NCBI GenBank assembly: GCA_958452575.1
Contig: CAUDUM010000002.1
Coordinates: forward strand, 62,001 to 126,000
DNA: 64,000 nt
Source of the DNA: an uncultured Eggerthellaceae bacterium
GTDB taxonomy: Bacteria > Actinomycetota > Coriobacteriia > Coriobacteriales > Eggerthellaceae
Direction: 5' to 3'
This document shows, piece after piece, positions 7,330 through 16,392 of this stretch. Each line of letters begins with the position of its first letter. Position 1 is the first letter of the stretch. The notes beneath the pieces were generated by a model, which worked only from the letters and a program-made list of their open reading frames with translations, ran no database searches and was not told the origin of the DNA. The translations under genes were made by a program, and so were the position numbers.

Positions 7330-8163
7330 TTACTTGTTTTGTGGCATTTCTGGAAGGCCCTGTTGCGGCTTCTTCATCCTAACCGCATAAACCAGCACGC
7401 ACACGCCCACCACGACAAGCGGAACGGAAAGCAGCTGCCCCATCGTCAGCCAGCCGCCCCACAGATAGCCCAGCTGCACGTCCGGCTCGCGCACGAACTC
7501 GACTAAGAAGCGGAACGCGCCGTACATGATCAGGAAGACGCCCAGAAACGTCCCGCGCGGGCGCGGCGGGCGCTTGCGCGACAGGGCGAACAACACGCAG
7601 AAGATGATGACGCCTTCGAGCAGCGCCTCGTAGAGCTGCGAGGGATGGCGCGGCATGTCGCCCGCCAGCCCGCCGAACACCACGCCCCACGGCAGGTCGG
7701 TGGGAGCGCCCCACAGCTCGCCGTTGACGAAGTTGGCCAGACGCCCGAACAGCAGCCCCAGCGGCGCCGCCACGCATCCCATATCCGCCAGCGTCAAATA
7801 CGGGATGCCGGTGAACTTGGCCGCCGCGATACCCGCCAGCAGCGCTCCGATCAGACCGCCATGGAAGCTCATGCCGCCGTGGTTGAGCGCGAATATCTCC
7901 CACGGATGGCTGAAGTAGTAGCCGTCGCCGTAGAACAGGACATATCCCAAGCGGCCGCCCAGGATGATGCCGATGATCACGCAGATCATGATCGTGAGCA
8001 GCGCGTCCTCGTCAACGCGGACGCGCCAGCGTTTGGCAAGCCGCCAAATCACCAAGGCGGCGCAGACGAACCCCAGGATGTAGGCGATGCCGTACCACCG
8101 CACGGTCACGGGACCGATGGCAAAGGCGACCGGATCCAGATTCTGGTAGATGTCGTTGAGCAT
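7330..8163 (-). CDS. lgt: Prolipoprotein diacylglyceryl transferase
   Basis: A 277-residue inner-membrane enzyme with about seven membrane segments. It carries the Lgt motifs in order: RWYGIAYILGF near residue 25, HGGMSFHGGLIGALLAG around residue 95 (the essential histidine region), RLANFVNGELWG around 140, and HPSQLYEALLEG around 175. It transfers diacylglycerol from phosphatidylglycerol to the lipobox cysteine of prolipoproteins. GAGGACG precedes the ATG. The small zinc-ribbon gene lies upstream in the same direction with a 74-base gap containing an imperfect hairpin. Confidence 0.97.
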   Translation of the reverse strand: MLNDIYQNLDPVAFAIGPVTVRWYGIAYILGFVCAALVIWRLAKRWRVRVDEDALLTIMICVIIGIILGGRLGYVLFYGDGYYFSHPWEIFALNHGGMSFHGGLIGALLAGIAAAKFTGIPYLTLADMGCVAAPLGLLFGRLANFVNGELWGAPTDLPWGVVFGGLAGDMPRHPSQLYEALLEGVIIFCVLFALSRKRPPRPRGTFLGVFLIMYGAFRFLVEFVREPDVQLGYLWGGWLTMGQLLSVPLVVVGVCVLVYAVRMKKPQQGLPEMPQNK

Positions 8164-8237
8164 GAAAAACGTCCTCGCATAGCAGAAGCCGCCGGACGAT
8201 CATGCCGACGGCTTTTCATATCCCTTATGTCCAGCGG

Positions 8238-8453
8238 CTAGCGGCCCATCATGCCTGCGCCGACCTCGATGGCGGCGAACCGCACCTCCTCGCGCAGCTG
8301 CAAGGGTATGCGCTGCAGCGTGGACACCGACGCCCCGCACGAGGGGCACTCGAGCGTGAAGAGCGCGAGGTCGGGCCGCACCACCAGCATGGTGTCATAG
8401 GCGCACACGTCAAGATCCTGCGCGCCGCACGCCGGACAGACGACCTTGCCCAT
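8238..8453 (-). CDS. Small zinc-ribbon protein, function unknown
   Basis: A 71-residue protein with two CxxC knuckles, CPACG (residues 6-10) and CPSCG (residues 37-41), which should bind one zinc. The rest is unremarkable (ISTLQRIPLQLREEVRFAAIE-like helix at the end). I start at ATG 8453, about ten bases from GGGGG; a TTG three codons upstream sits too close to that site. It could be a nucleic-acid-binding ribbon or an assembly factor. I do not recognise the family. Confidence 0.6.
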   Translation of the reverse strand: MGKVVCPACGAQDLDVCAYDTMLVVRPDLALFTLECPSCGASVSTLQRIPLQLREEVRFAAIEVGAGMMGR

Positions 8454-8618
8454 ACGGTTCAACCCCCTTCACGCGATGAAGTCGGCTTCGTGAACCCCAT
8501 TGTAGCAGAACGCCGTGCGCCGCAACCCCAAGCGGGGACGCGGCGCACGGCGCAGGATCAACGGCGCGATGCGCGGGATGGCCGGCGGCGGCCGGCGGCG
8601 TAGGTCGACCTTACGCCG

Positions 8619-10043
8619 CTACGCCATGCCCAGCCAGGCGGTTATCTTGGGGGCATATCCCATCACGAAGATGATAAGGATCAGCACCGGGATGCCGTAC
8701 TTCACCCACAGGCGCGTCTTGGCAGGAAACTTGATGCCCTGGCCGGCGTCCGCCTCGGCCAGGAACTTGTCCCAGCCCCAGCCGTAGCGGCACGTGCAGA
8801 ACAGCACGAACACCAGCGAGCCGAGCGGCAGCATGTTGTTTGACACGATGAAGTCCTCGAGCGTCTGAATGTCTCCGATGCCGGGGACGATGATGTCGGA
8901 CCACACGTTGAAGCCGAGCGCGCAGGGCAGGCTCAGCACGATGACCAGGATGCCGTTGAGCACGACCGCGCGCAGACGCGACATGCCCCACTTGTCCATC
9001 GAGAAGCTGATCAGGTTCTCGAACACGGCGATGACCGTGGACAACGCGGCAAAGCTCATGAACACGAAGAACAGCGCGCCCCAGATGTTGCCCAGCGGCA
9101 TCTGGCCGAACACCACGGGAAGCGTCGCGAACACTAGCGACGGACCCGAATCGGGCGTGACGCCGTAGGCGAAGCACGCCGGGAAGATGATGAGGCCGGC
9201 CAGGATGGCGACGAGCGTGTTGAGCAGCGTCACGTTGATCGCCTCGCCGGTCAGGCTGCGCTCGCGGTCGACCTTGGAGCCGAAGATCTCCATGGCGGCG
9301 ATGCCCAGCGACAGGCTGAAGAACGCCTGGCCCATTGCGGCATAGACCGCCTCGCCGAACGTCGACCACCCGCCCGCGAACATGCGGCTGAAGTCGGGCA
9401 CCAGATAAAACGCGATGCCCTCGCCCGCTCCGGGCAGCGTCATCGCGCGGATGCACAGCGCGATCATCGCGACGAACAGGATCGCCATCATCCATTTGGT
9501 GATGCGCTCGACGCCCTTCTGAAGGCCCATGGCGCAGATGGCGAAGCCGATGAACACGGCGACCAGCATCCAGCCGATCACCTCACCGGGGCTGGCCAGC
9601 ATGGCGTTGAACGCAGCGCCCGTCACCTCGGCGTCGGCGCCGTTGAACATGCCCGAAGCCATCTTGGGGATGTAGGCGACCATCCAGCCGGCGACCGTGG
9701 TGTAGAACATCATCAGGATCATGCAGCCGACGTAACCCCACCAGCTGAACCAATGGAAGCGCCGCTTGGGCTCCAGGATGTCGAAGCACTGGGCACAGCT
9801 TTTCTGGCTGGCGCGGCCGACGGCGAACTCCATCACCATGACCGGCAATCCCAGGATCACCAGGAAGATCAGGTACAGCAGCACGAACGCGCCGCCGCCG
9901 TACTCACCGGTGATATAGGGGAAGCGCCACACGTTCCCCAGACCGATGGCGCATCCCGCCGCCACCAAGATGAAGCCTATGCGCGAGGCGAAATGCTCGC
10001 GCTTCGGAGCCGCTTCGGAGCCCGCCCCGTTGTTCTGATCCAT
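8619..10043 (-). CDS. Sodium-dependent transporter, NSS/SNF family
   Basis: A 474-residue membrane protein. The first membrane segment carries the sodium/substrate unwound motif of the neurotransmitter-sodium symporter family (SRIGFILVAAGCAIGLGNVWRFPYITGEYGGGAF, residues ~20-53), followed by VMVMEFAVGRAS. The segments FFSLSLGIAAMEIFGSK and a third sodium-site region near SFAALSTVIAVFENLISF also fit. These transporters import amino acids or related amines with sodium. About eleven to twelve membrane segments are visible. It is monocistronic, with a TAGAAT-like -10 at 10081-10086. The substrate cannot be assigned. Confidence 0.93.
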   Translation of the reverse strand: MDQNNGAGSEAAPKREHFASRIGFILVAAGCAIGLGNVWRFPYITGEYGGGAFVLLYLIFLVILGLPVMVMEFAVGRASQKSCAQCFDILEPKRRFHWFSWWGYVGCMILMMFYTTVAGWMVAYIPKMASGMFNGADAEVTGAAFNAMLASPGEVIGWMLVAVFIGFAICAMGLQKGVERITKWMMAILFVAMIALCIRAMTLPGAGEGIAFYLVPDFSRMFAGGWSTFGEAVYAAMGQAFFSLSLGIAAMEIFGSKVDRERSLTGEAINVTLLNTLVAILAGLIIFPACFAYGVTPDSGPSLVFATLPVVFGQMPLGNIWGALFFVFMSFAALSTVIAVFENLISFSMDKWGMSRLRAVVLNGILVIVLSLPCALGFNVWSDIIVPGIGDIQTLEDFIVSNNMLPLGSLVFVLFCTCRYGWGWDKFLAEADAGQGIKFPAKTRLWVKYGIPVLILIIFVMGYAPKITAWLGMA

Positions 10044-10450
10044 GTCTCGTCCTCGTTTCCTCTCGAAAAAAGCGGGGATGATTCTACCACTACCCGCACG
10101 TCATAGGGGAAATTTCCGTCGGCGGCAAAATGGCGCTCAACGCAACTGCTCCGACACGCAGCGACGGGCGGGCGCGGCCCGCAAGCGGCGGAGACGTTTG
10201 ACGGCACGCGGACGGGACACGGAAATGGCGGTGCTCGCACGATGGGGCGACAGCATGGCGCGGGAGCAGCGGGTCATGCGCGGCAAATCGCTTTTTCCAT
10301 CCGACGACCCGGCGCCATAGCTTCAATCACCGGTTGACCCTTGACCGGTTTTATCTGCTTTCGACGTGGAGGTTGCCCAGCCCGTTCGTGGGCGACGAGT
10401 CCTGCGGCTGCGGCATCCGTATAATAGAGGGAACTGACGAAAGGGATTCC
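10044..10450. other. Intergenic region between NSS transporter and murA
   Basis: 407 bases between divergent genes, with no coding gene recognised. It contains the ACCGGT-N9-ACCGGT dyad at 10329-10349, within which TTGACC occurs twice. A perfect TATAAT at 10420-10425 lies 25 bases before the murA start. The matching -35 is poor, so murA may depend on an activator or extended contacts. Confidence 0.45.
10420..10425 (+). promoter_or_regulatory. Consensus -10 box (TATAAT) for murA
   Basis: TATAAT followed by AGAGGGAACTGACG and then the murA ribosome site. No good -35 is found 16-18 bases upstream (GAGTCC). Confidence 0.5.
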
Positions 10451-11740
10451 ATGTCTGAAGAGATCATCATCGTAGAGGGGACCGGCGCGCTCTCCGGCGA
10501 AGTGCAGGTGTCGGGCGCGAAGAACTCCGCGCTCAAGCTCATGCCCGCCGCGCTTCTGGGACACGGCCGCTCCATCATCCATAACGTTCCGCACATCTCC
10601 GACATCGCCGTGATGGAGGAGGTCATGCGCCGCCTCGGCGCCGTCGTCGAGCGGGACGGCGCAGACAGCCGCACGCTCATCGTCGACACCGCCCCGGTGG
10701 ACAAGTGGGAGACGCCCTACGAGCTCGTCTCCAAGATGCGCGCCAGCATCTCGGTGCTCGGCCCCTTGGTCGGGCGTTTCGGCGAGGCGCGCGTCGCCAT
10801 GCCGGGCGGCTGCCAGATCGGCGCCCGCCCCATCGACATGCACCTGATCGGCCTCGAGGCGCTGGGCGTCAAGTTTGAGATCAAGCACGGCTTTCTGCAT
10901 GCGACCACGCCCGACGGTCTGCACGGCGCCGACATCGTACTGGACTTCCCCAGCGTGGGCGCCACCGAGAACATGCTGATGGCGTCGGTCGTCGCCGAAG
11001 GCCGCACCATCATCGAGAACGCCGCGCGCGAGCCCGAGATCGTCGACCTTGCCGACATGCTCAACAGCATGGGCGCGCATGTGAGCGGCGCCGGCACCTC
11101 CATCATCGAGGTCGAAGGGGTCTCGATCGACGACCTGCATCCCTGCGAGCACACCACGGTGGGCGACCGCATCGAGGCGGGCACGTTTTTGGTGGGCGGC
11201 GCGTTGACGGGCGGGCCGGTGACGGTGCACGGCATCGACCCCAGCTATCTGCGCATGGCGCTGATGAAGCTCACCGCCATGGGATGCGACGTGGAGCACG
11301 GCGACGACTGGATCACAGTGTCGCGCACGCGCCCGCTTTCGCCCACCGACATCCAAACGCTGCCGCACCCCGGCTTCCCCACCGATCTGCAAGCGCAGTT
11401 CATGCTGCTCGCCGCCTTGGCCGACGGCACCTCCGTCATCACCGAAAACGTGTTCGAGAACCGTTTCATGTTCGCCAGCGAGTTGGCGCGCATGGGCGCC
11501 GACATCTCCATCGAGGACCATCACGCGCTGGTCGAGGGCGTCCCCTCGCTGCAAGGCGCCGACGTGTCGTCGACGGATCTGCGCGCCGGCGCGGCTTTGG
11601 TGCTGGCCGGCGTCGTCGCCGAGGGCGAGACGCGCGTGCACAACCTCAAGCACATCGACCGCGGCTACGAGGATTACGTGGGCAAGCTGCGCCAGCTCGG
11701 CGCCGTCATCGACCGTCGAAACGTCGACGATACCCTTTAG
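10451..11740 (+). CDS. murA: UDP-N-acetylglucosamine 1-carboxyvinyltransferase
   Basis: A 429-residue EPSP-synthase-fold enzyme performing the first committed step of peptidoglycan synthesis, adding enolpyruvyl from phosphoenolpyruvate to UDP-GlcNAc. Key parts are SGAKNSALKLMPAALL (residues ~20-35, with the lysine/asparagine of the active site), RFGEARVAMPGGCQIGARPID with the catalytic Cys that fosfomycin alkylates, and DLRAGAALVLAG near residue 380. I start at ATG 10451 (AAAGGGA upstream); an earlier in-frame ATG gives a non-homologous Cys-rich leader. The LCP gene follows nine bases after the stop, so the two are probably cotranscribed. Confidence 0.97.
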   Translation: MSEEIIIVEGTGALSGEVQVSGAKNSALKLMPAALLGHGRSIIHNVPHISDIAVMEEVMRRLGAVVERDGADSRTLIVDTAPVDKWETPYELVSKMRASISVLGPLVGRFGEARVAMPGGCQIGARPIDMHLIGLEALGVKFEIKHGFLHATTPDGLHGADIVLDFPSVGATENMLMASVVAEGRTIIENAAREPEIVDLADMLNSMGAHVSGAGTSIIEVEGVSIDDLHPCEHTTVGDRIEAGTFLVGGALTGGPVTVHGIDPSYLRMALMKLTAMGCDVEHGDDWITVSRTRPLSPTDIQTLPHPGFPTDLQAQFMLLAALADGTSVITENVFENRFMFASELARMGADISIEDHHALVEGVPSLQGADVSSTDLRAGAALVLAGVVAEGETRVHNLKHIDRGYEDYVGKLRQLGAVIDRRNVDDTL

Positions 11741-11749
11741 GAAACCCGC

Positions 11750-13288
11750 ATGGTCCAACGTCGCAAGGATCCCCTGTCCTCCCGCAACGTCAAGCGCACC
11801 TCCAACCAGGTGCGCTCCTCGATGGTGGGCGCGCACGTCCCCCGCGCCGGAAAGCCGGGCGGACGCCATATGAACGCCGATGCGGTGGGCTTTTCGAGCG
11901 CGCGCAAATCCAAACGCGCCGCTCGCGGCCAGATCGACACGCTCATGCCCTCCTCGACCACCCGCGAGAGCCAGCAGGCGTACGCGAGGCGTGCGGGAAG
12001 GCGCGAGTACGCGCAGGCGATTCAGAGGAAAAGCCGCGCGAAACGCGTCGCCATCGTGGCGATCTGCGTGCTCATCGCGGCGGCTGTGGCGGTGGCGGTC
12101 GGCCTGACGGTGTTCTTCAACTCGGTGAGCGGACGCATGTCCCTGGGCGACTCCAATGCTCGCGACGCGCTGGTCGCTCCCGCAGAGGACCAGCATTCCT
12201 GGTTTGCCCTGATGACCGCCGAACTCGGAGCGGCGCAAGGATCCGTCGACGAGGACGGGCCCGAGGCCTATGTGCTCGCACGCGTCGACGAGGACGCCCA
12301 TTCTGTATCACTTGTGTGGATGCCCGCCAATCTGCAGCTTGCCTACGGAGACGGCGAGCGCGGGCGGCTGCGCGACGCCGCGGCGGTCGACGACGCGACG
12401 CTGATCAAGGCCGTTTCGCAATTCGCCGGCGTCGACATCGCCCATTTCGTCGAAACCGACCTTGACGGCATCTGCCATCTTGCCGACTCCCTCGGCGGCA
12501 TCACGGTGACGCTCGACGAGGAGGTGGACGACCCCCGCGCAGGCGACGTCTACGTTCCCCACGGCGAGCAGACGCTCGGCTCCGCCCAGCTGCCCACTGT
12601 GCTGCGCGCCACCAACTACACCGACGGGACCTCCGGCCAGGCGCGCGTGCAGTGCCGCGTGATCGCCGCCATCATGCAAAAGCTCGCAAGCGGACAGAGC
12701 CCCTTGACCGATGCCGCGATGATCGACAGCGTCTCGGGCGACGCGCGCACCGACATCGATTCGCAGCAGGCCATGGATCTGGCCAAGACGTTCTCGGGGA
12801 TCGCCGCCGACAGCATCTCCTTCCATGAGGTTCCCGGCGAGGAGGCGCAGCGCGACGACGTGACGGTGTTCCAGGCGTACTCGGAGAGCTGGTCGACGCT
12901 TATGGCCAGCTTGGGCGCCGACGCGACGGGATCCGCGGATCAGCAGTCTTCCGGCTCGGATGGCGCCGACAGCACGCCGCAGGCGACAGGCGTCGATCCC
13001 GCCAGCTTTACGGTCACGGTGCGCAACGGAGCCGGCATCACCGGCGCAGCGTCGCAGATGGCCGATCAGCTGCGTGCCAGCGGGTTCGATGTGGCGGACG
13101 TCGGCAACACGGACTCCCCCGTGTACGACGAGACGCTCGTCATCTACAAGGATGCCGCCTACGAGCAGGCGGCCCAATCCGTGGCCTCGGCGCTCACCAG
13201 CGGCCGCGTCATCAACGGCGGCGACTATTACACGTTCGACACCGACGTGCTGGTGGTGCTGGGCGCCGACTGGAAACCGCTCAACTAG
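11750..13288 (+). CDS. LCP (LytR-CpsA-Psr) family cell-wall glycopolymer ligase
   Basis: A 512-residue protein with a basic cytoplasmic head of ~95 residues, one membrane anchor (VAIVAICVLIAAAVAVAVGLTVFF, ~residues 100-123) and an extracellular LCP domain (SVSLVWMPANLQL..., LADSLGGITVTLDEEV, TVLRATNY, ARVQCRVIAAIM). The C-terminal ~95 residues after a Ser/Gly/Gln-rich linker form a LytR_C domain (FTVTVRNGAGITGAASQMADQLRASGFDV). LCP enzymes attach wall polymers to peptidoglycan. The usual run of arginines is less complete here (ATNYTDG in place of a fuller R-x-R motif), so catalysis is probable rather than certain. It immediately follows murA. Confidence 0.85.
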   Translation: MVQRRKDPLSSRNVKRTSNQVRSSMVGAHVPRAGKPGGRHMNADAVGFSSARKSKRAARGQIDTLMPSSTTRESQQAYARRAGRREYAQAIQRKSRAKRVAIVAICVLIAAAVAVAVGLTVFFNSVSGRMSLGDSNARDALVAPAEDQHSWFALMTAELGAAQGSVDEDGPEAYVLARVDEDAHSVSLVWMPANLQLAYGDGERGRLRDAAAVDDATLIKAVSQFAGVDIAHFVETDLDGICHLADSLGGITVTLDEEVDDPRAGDVYVPHGEQTLGSAQLPTVLRATNYTDGTSGQARVQCRVIAAIMQKLASGQSPLTDAAMIDSVSGDARTDIDSQQAMDLAKTFSGIAADSISFHEVPGEEAQRDDVTVFQAYSESWSTLMASLGADATGSADQQSSGSDGADSTPQATGVDPASFTVTVRNGAGITGAASQMADQLRASGFDVADVGNTDSPVYDETLVIYKDAAYEQAAQSVASALTSGRVINGGDYYTFDTDVLVVLGADWKPLN

Positions 13289-13411
13289 TGCAGCGTGGCG
13301 GGAAATGACAAACGCTTGACAATCCCCCATCCGCGCTGACGTCGCGGTTCGACAAGGCGCGGTATGGTAGAATCGCACCCGGAAACAGACACCGAAGAAA
13401 AGGAGACTGAC

Positions 13412-13645
13412 ATGGTCGATAAGAACGATGTGGCAGCCGTGCTCGAGCTGATCCGCCCCAGCCTGCAGGCTGACGGCGGCGACGTGCAGCTGGTCGACGT
13501 CACCGAGGACGGCGTGGTCAAGGTCGAGCTGCAGGGCGCCTGCAAGGGCTGCCCGATGTCGCAGATGACGCTCGCCCATGGCGTCGAGCGCATCCTCAAG
13601 GAGCGCGTGCCGGGCGTCACCAGCGTCGTGCCCGCCGACCTGTAA
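13412..13645 (+). CDS. NifU-like C-terminal domain Fe-S scaffold protein
   Basis: A 77-residue stand-alone NifU C-terminal domain: LIRPSLQADGGDVQLVDV at the start, and GACKGCPMSQMTLAHGVERIL with the CxxC pair that holds a transfer [4Fe-4S] cluster. It presumably delivers clusters to apo-proteins; several Fe-S enzymes are nearby (NrdG, RACo). The start is ATG 13412 with AGGAG at 13400-13404. A TATGGTAGAAT stretch at 13363-13373 is a plausible -10 region. The Cys-rich gene follows 15 bases after the stop. Confidence 0.93.
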   Translation: MVDKNDVAAVLELIRPSLQADGGDVQLVDVTEDGVVKVELQGACKGCPMSQMTLAHGVERILKERVPGVTSVVPADL

Positions 13646-13660
13646 GCGGGCGCTTGCGCC

Positions 13661-13957
13661 ATGGCACAGCATTGCTGGGAGATGCGTGGCTGCGATGACG
13701 AGATGCAGTCGCGCTGCCCCCACAACATTCCGGGCGAACCCTGCCCCGCCGACTGCAATTTCGCAGCTTGCGTGCGGCCCACGCACAAGGTGGAGGATGA
13801 CTTCTCCATCCTGCTGAACCCGGAGCGCGACTACGATGCCGCCGTCAAGGAGATCTGCCGCTTCTGCGAGTTCTTCCTGCTCAACGGCCCCAAGGTATCC
13901 GATCGCAAAGACGGCGCAGCAACTCGCCAAGGCAACCCGAACCGCTTCTTGCTGTAA
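13661..13957 (+). CDS. Small Cys-rich protein with two-CW-like motif, function unknown
   Basis: A 98-residue soluble protein beginning MAQHCWEMRGCDDEMQSRCPH and containing ten cysteines: CW..GC...CPH, CPADCNFAAC and a CRFCEFF pair. The C-W-x3-G-C-x6-C spacing matches small anaerobe proteins I know as two-CW domain proteins, thought to bind metal or Fe-S. It shares a transcript with the NifU-like scaffold (15-base gap), which suggests a role in cluster handling or receipt. The ribosome site is weak, consistent with coupled translation. The function is inferred only from context. Confidence 0.7.
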   Translation: MAQHCWEMRGCDDEMQSRCPHNIPGEPCPADCNFAACVRPTHKVEDDFSILLNPERDYDAAVKEICRFCEFFLLNGPKVSDRKDGAATRQGNPNRFLL

Positions 13958-14004
13958 ACGCGAAAAGGCAACAGTCGCTTTTTTGCATCCGCTAACCGGA
14001 AACG

Positions 14005-14044
14005 AAGATAGCCTCTCGAAGATTTCGAGAGGCTATCTTGTTTT
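14005..14044 (+). terminator. Rho-independent terminator after the NifU/Cys-rich pair
   Basis: AAGATAGCCTCTCGAA (14005-14020) pairs perfectly with TTCGAGAGGCTATCTT (14024-14039) around a GAT loop, followed by GTTTT. The stem is 16 bp with no mismatch. Confidence 0.9.
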
Positions 14045-14168
14045 ATCCAGCGGGTTTCGTCCACAGGTCGAGCATAAGGCAGCGAACAGTCGCGAGGTTC
14101 ATACGCAAGCCGCAGTTCGGGTGTCAGGAGCGTCGCGGCGGCGACCCGTTTCGATAAAACCGAAACAC

Positions 14169-14300
14169 AGGTCGAGCATAAGACAGCGAGTGGGCGCGAG
14201 GTGCGCCTGATAGACGAGAAAAGCCCCTTGGGCTGGACTTCGGTCCGCCCAAGGGGCTTTGAACGTCTAGCAGACGTGCATCGCCGCCGCGCAGCGTCGG
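14169..14300. repeat. Dispersed long-hairpin element, copy 2
   Basis: This matches 6683-6818 over most of its length, including the AGGTCGAGCATAAG-CAGCGAG left edge, the GCGCGAGGTGCGCCTGATAGACG arm, the identical inner hairpin at 14220-14260 and the CGTCTAGCAG-CGTGCATCG arm. It sits at the 3' end of tsf, just as copy 1 sits at the 3' end of the superoxide reductase gene. Confidence 0.8.
14220..14260 (-). terminator. Strong hairpin with TTCG tetraloop (in repeat copy 2)
   Basis: It has the same 18-bp stem, single bulged T and TTCG tetraloop as 6734-6774. It is followed on the minus strand by TTCTCG rather than a long U-run. It is the likely terminator for rpsB-tsf. Confidence 0.75.
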
Positions 14301-14330
14301 CGATTTTCGCGGTTCGTAGAACCGCGAAAC

Positions 14331-15194
<864 letters not shown>

Positions 15195-15218
15195 CTGATG
15201 TTTCCTTTCTCGAAACCT

Positions 15219-15242
15219 CGGCCGCGCTCGAAGGCGCGGCCG
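15219..15242 (-). promoter_or_regulatory. GC-rich hairpin between rpsB and tsf
   Basis: CGGCCGCG (15219-15226) pairs with CGCGGCCG (15235-15242). On the coding strand no U-tract follows, so it is more likely an mRNA stability or processing element than a full terminator. Confidence 0.5.
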
Positions 15243-15258
15243 TTTTGCCTAACGTAGG

Positions 15259-16041
15259 TTACTCAGCAGCCGGAGCGGCTTCCTCGGCGGCAGCCTCCTC
15301 GGCGGGAGCGGCAGCCTCGGCCTCGGCGGGAGCCTCGGCCATCTCGGCGGCGGTCACCGGAGCGCCGGTGCCGGCGATCACGGCGTCGGCCACGAAGTCG
15401 GCCAGCAGACGCACGGAGCGGATGGCGTCGTCGTTGGCGGGGATGCCGTACTCGACGTCATCGGGATCGCAGTTGGTGTCCAGCGTGCCCACGACGGGGA
15501 TGCTCAGGCGACGGGCCTCCTTGATGGCGATCTCCTCGCGGTTCGTGTCGATCACGAACACGGCGTCGGGGGTGCGCTTCATGTTGCGGATGCCGTTGAG
15601 GTTGGTCTGCAGCTTGCCGAGCTCCTTGCGCAGCAGGATCTGCTCCTTCTTCGGCAGCAGGGCCATGCGGCCGTCGGTCTCCATGGCCTCCAGCTCCTCC
15701 ATGCGGTTCACGCGGGTGCGGATGGTCACGAAGTTGGTCAGCATGCCGCCGAGCCAACGGGCGTTGACGTAGGGCATACCGCAGCGATTGGCAGCCTCGG
15801 AGATGGGCTCCTGAGCCTGCTTCTTGGTGCCGACGAACAGGATGGTGCCGCCCTTGCGCGCGGTCTCGGAGATGAAGGTGTAGGCGTCGTCGAGGCCCAG
15901 CAGCGTCTTCTTGAGGTCGATGATGTAGATGTCGCCACGGCTACCGAAAATGTAGGGCTTCATCTTGGGGTTCCAACGGCGCGTCTGATGGCCGAAGTGG
16001 GCGCCTGCGTCAAGCAGCGTCTGAATGCCGATCTTGGTCAT
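15259..16041 (-). CDS. rpsB: 30S ribosomal protein uS2
   Basis: About 260 residues. The start MTKIGIQTLLDAGAHFGHQTRRWNPKMKPYIFG is the universal uS2 opening. FVGTKKQAQ, RWLGGMLTNF, PDAVFVIDTNREEIAIKEA and IPANDDAIRS all fit the family. After residue ~228 comes an alanine/glutamate tail (AEAEAAAPAEEAAAEE...). The ATG at 16041 (GGAG six bases upstream) matches the family start better than the ATG at 16053. It is first in the rpsB-tsf operon. Confidence 0.97.
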   Translation of the reverse strand: MTKIGIQTLLDAGAHFGHQTRRWNPKMKPYIFGSRGDIYIIDLKKTLLGLDDAYTFISETARKGGTILFVGTKKQAQEPISEAANRCGMPYVNARWLGGMLTNFVTIRTRVNRMEELEAMETDGRMALLPKKEQILLRKELGKLQTNLNGIRNMKRTPDAVFVIDTNREEIAIKEARRLSIPVVGTLDTNCDPDDVEYGIPANDDAIRSVRLLADFVADAVIAGTGAPVTAAEMAEAPAEAEAAAPAEEAAAEEAAPAAE

Positions 16042-16148
16042 TCTACTCTCCATTCGTTAGTCCTCGGCTTACGGTCAGCCCCGATCATCCGCAGCCTTTT
16101 CCGGTGGCCACTAGCGGTGCGGGTCGCGCAAGCCTGTGTAATATTCCC

Positions 16149-16164
16149 GCTGTGATTTCACAGC
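16149..16164. promoter_or_regulatory. 16-bp palindrome GCTGTGATTTCACAGC upstream of rpsB
   Basis: Perfect 7-bp arms around two central bases. It is located just past the putative -10 of the rpsB promoter, so it could be an operator or the apex of an mRNA leader hairpin. Confidence 0.45.
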
Positions 16165-16316
16165 CTGCCTAGCTTAGCATGAACGCATGAAAAGGCAAGG
16201 GGCGCCGGGCTTTCACCACCGCGTCTGCAAATAACAGCCAGTCTGAACCCGGCGGGCAGTCTCAAACCCTCACGTCTCGACGGGTCGCGCTATGAAAAAG
16301 ACGGGTTGGCGCCGAA

Positions 16317-16347
16317 GATGAGAAAACCCCCGTCCCTTTTTCTCATC
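16317..16347 (-). terminator. Hairpin downstream of nrdG
   Basis: GATGAGAAAA (16317-16326) pairs with TTTTCTCATC (16338-16347) around a C-rich loop. It lies 46 bases after the nrdG stop. There is no trailing U-run, but A/T-rich arm ends favour bidirectional termination. Confidence 0.5.
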
Positions 16348-16392
16348 CGGAAAGAGACTATCAACACTAAGCTATGCCTTAAGTTGCCCGCC

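Larger units (their letters stand above)
13958..14330. other. Convergent intergenic region with terminators and repeats
   Basis: 373 bases between convergent genes. In order it holds the + strand terminator at 14005-14044, a partial GTCGAGCATAAGGCAGCGA unit (~14068-14112), and the complete hairpin element copy 2 with its minus-strand terminator. No gene is seen. Confidence 0.6.
16042..16392. other. Intergenic region upstream of rpsB
   Basis: 351 bases. A minus-strand promoter candidate TTGCCT-16-TAAGCT lies at about 16171-16198. The palindrome GCTGTGATTTCACAGC lies at 16149-16164, just downstream of it. Hairpin 16317-16347 follows the nrdG stop. Nothing coding is seen. Confidence 0.4.

Noticed and set aside
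9810..9845. Minus-strand GGTGATGGAGTTCGCC resembles a fluoride-riboswitch core
   Set aside because: It lies inside the NSS transporter gene and encodes its conserved VMVMEFAVGR motif; there is no leader context or accompanying pseudoknot.
10274..12301. Long minus-strand open frame opposite murA and the LCP gene
   Set aside because: Composition is rich in Asp/His/Gly/Ala as expected of a shadow frame. Both plus-strand genes have intact motifs and ribosome sites.
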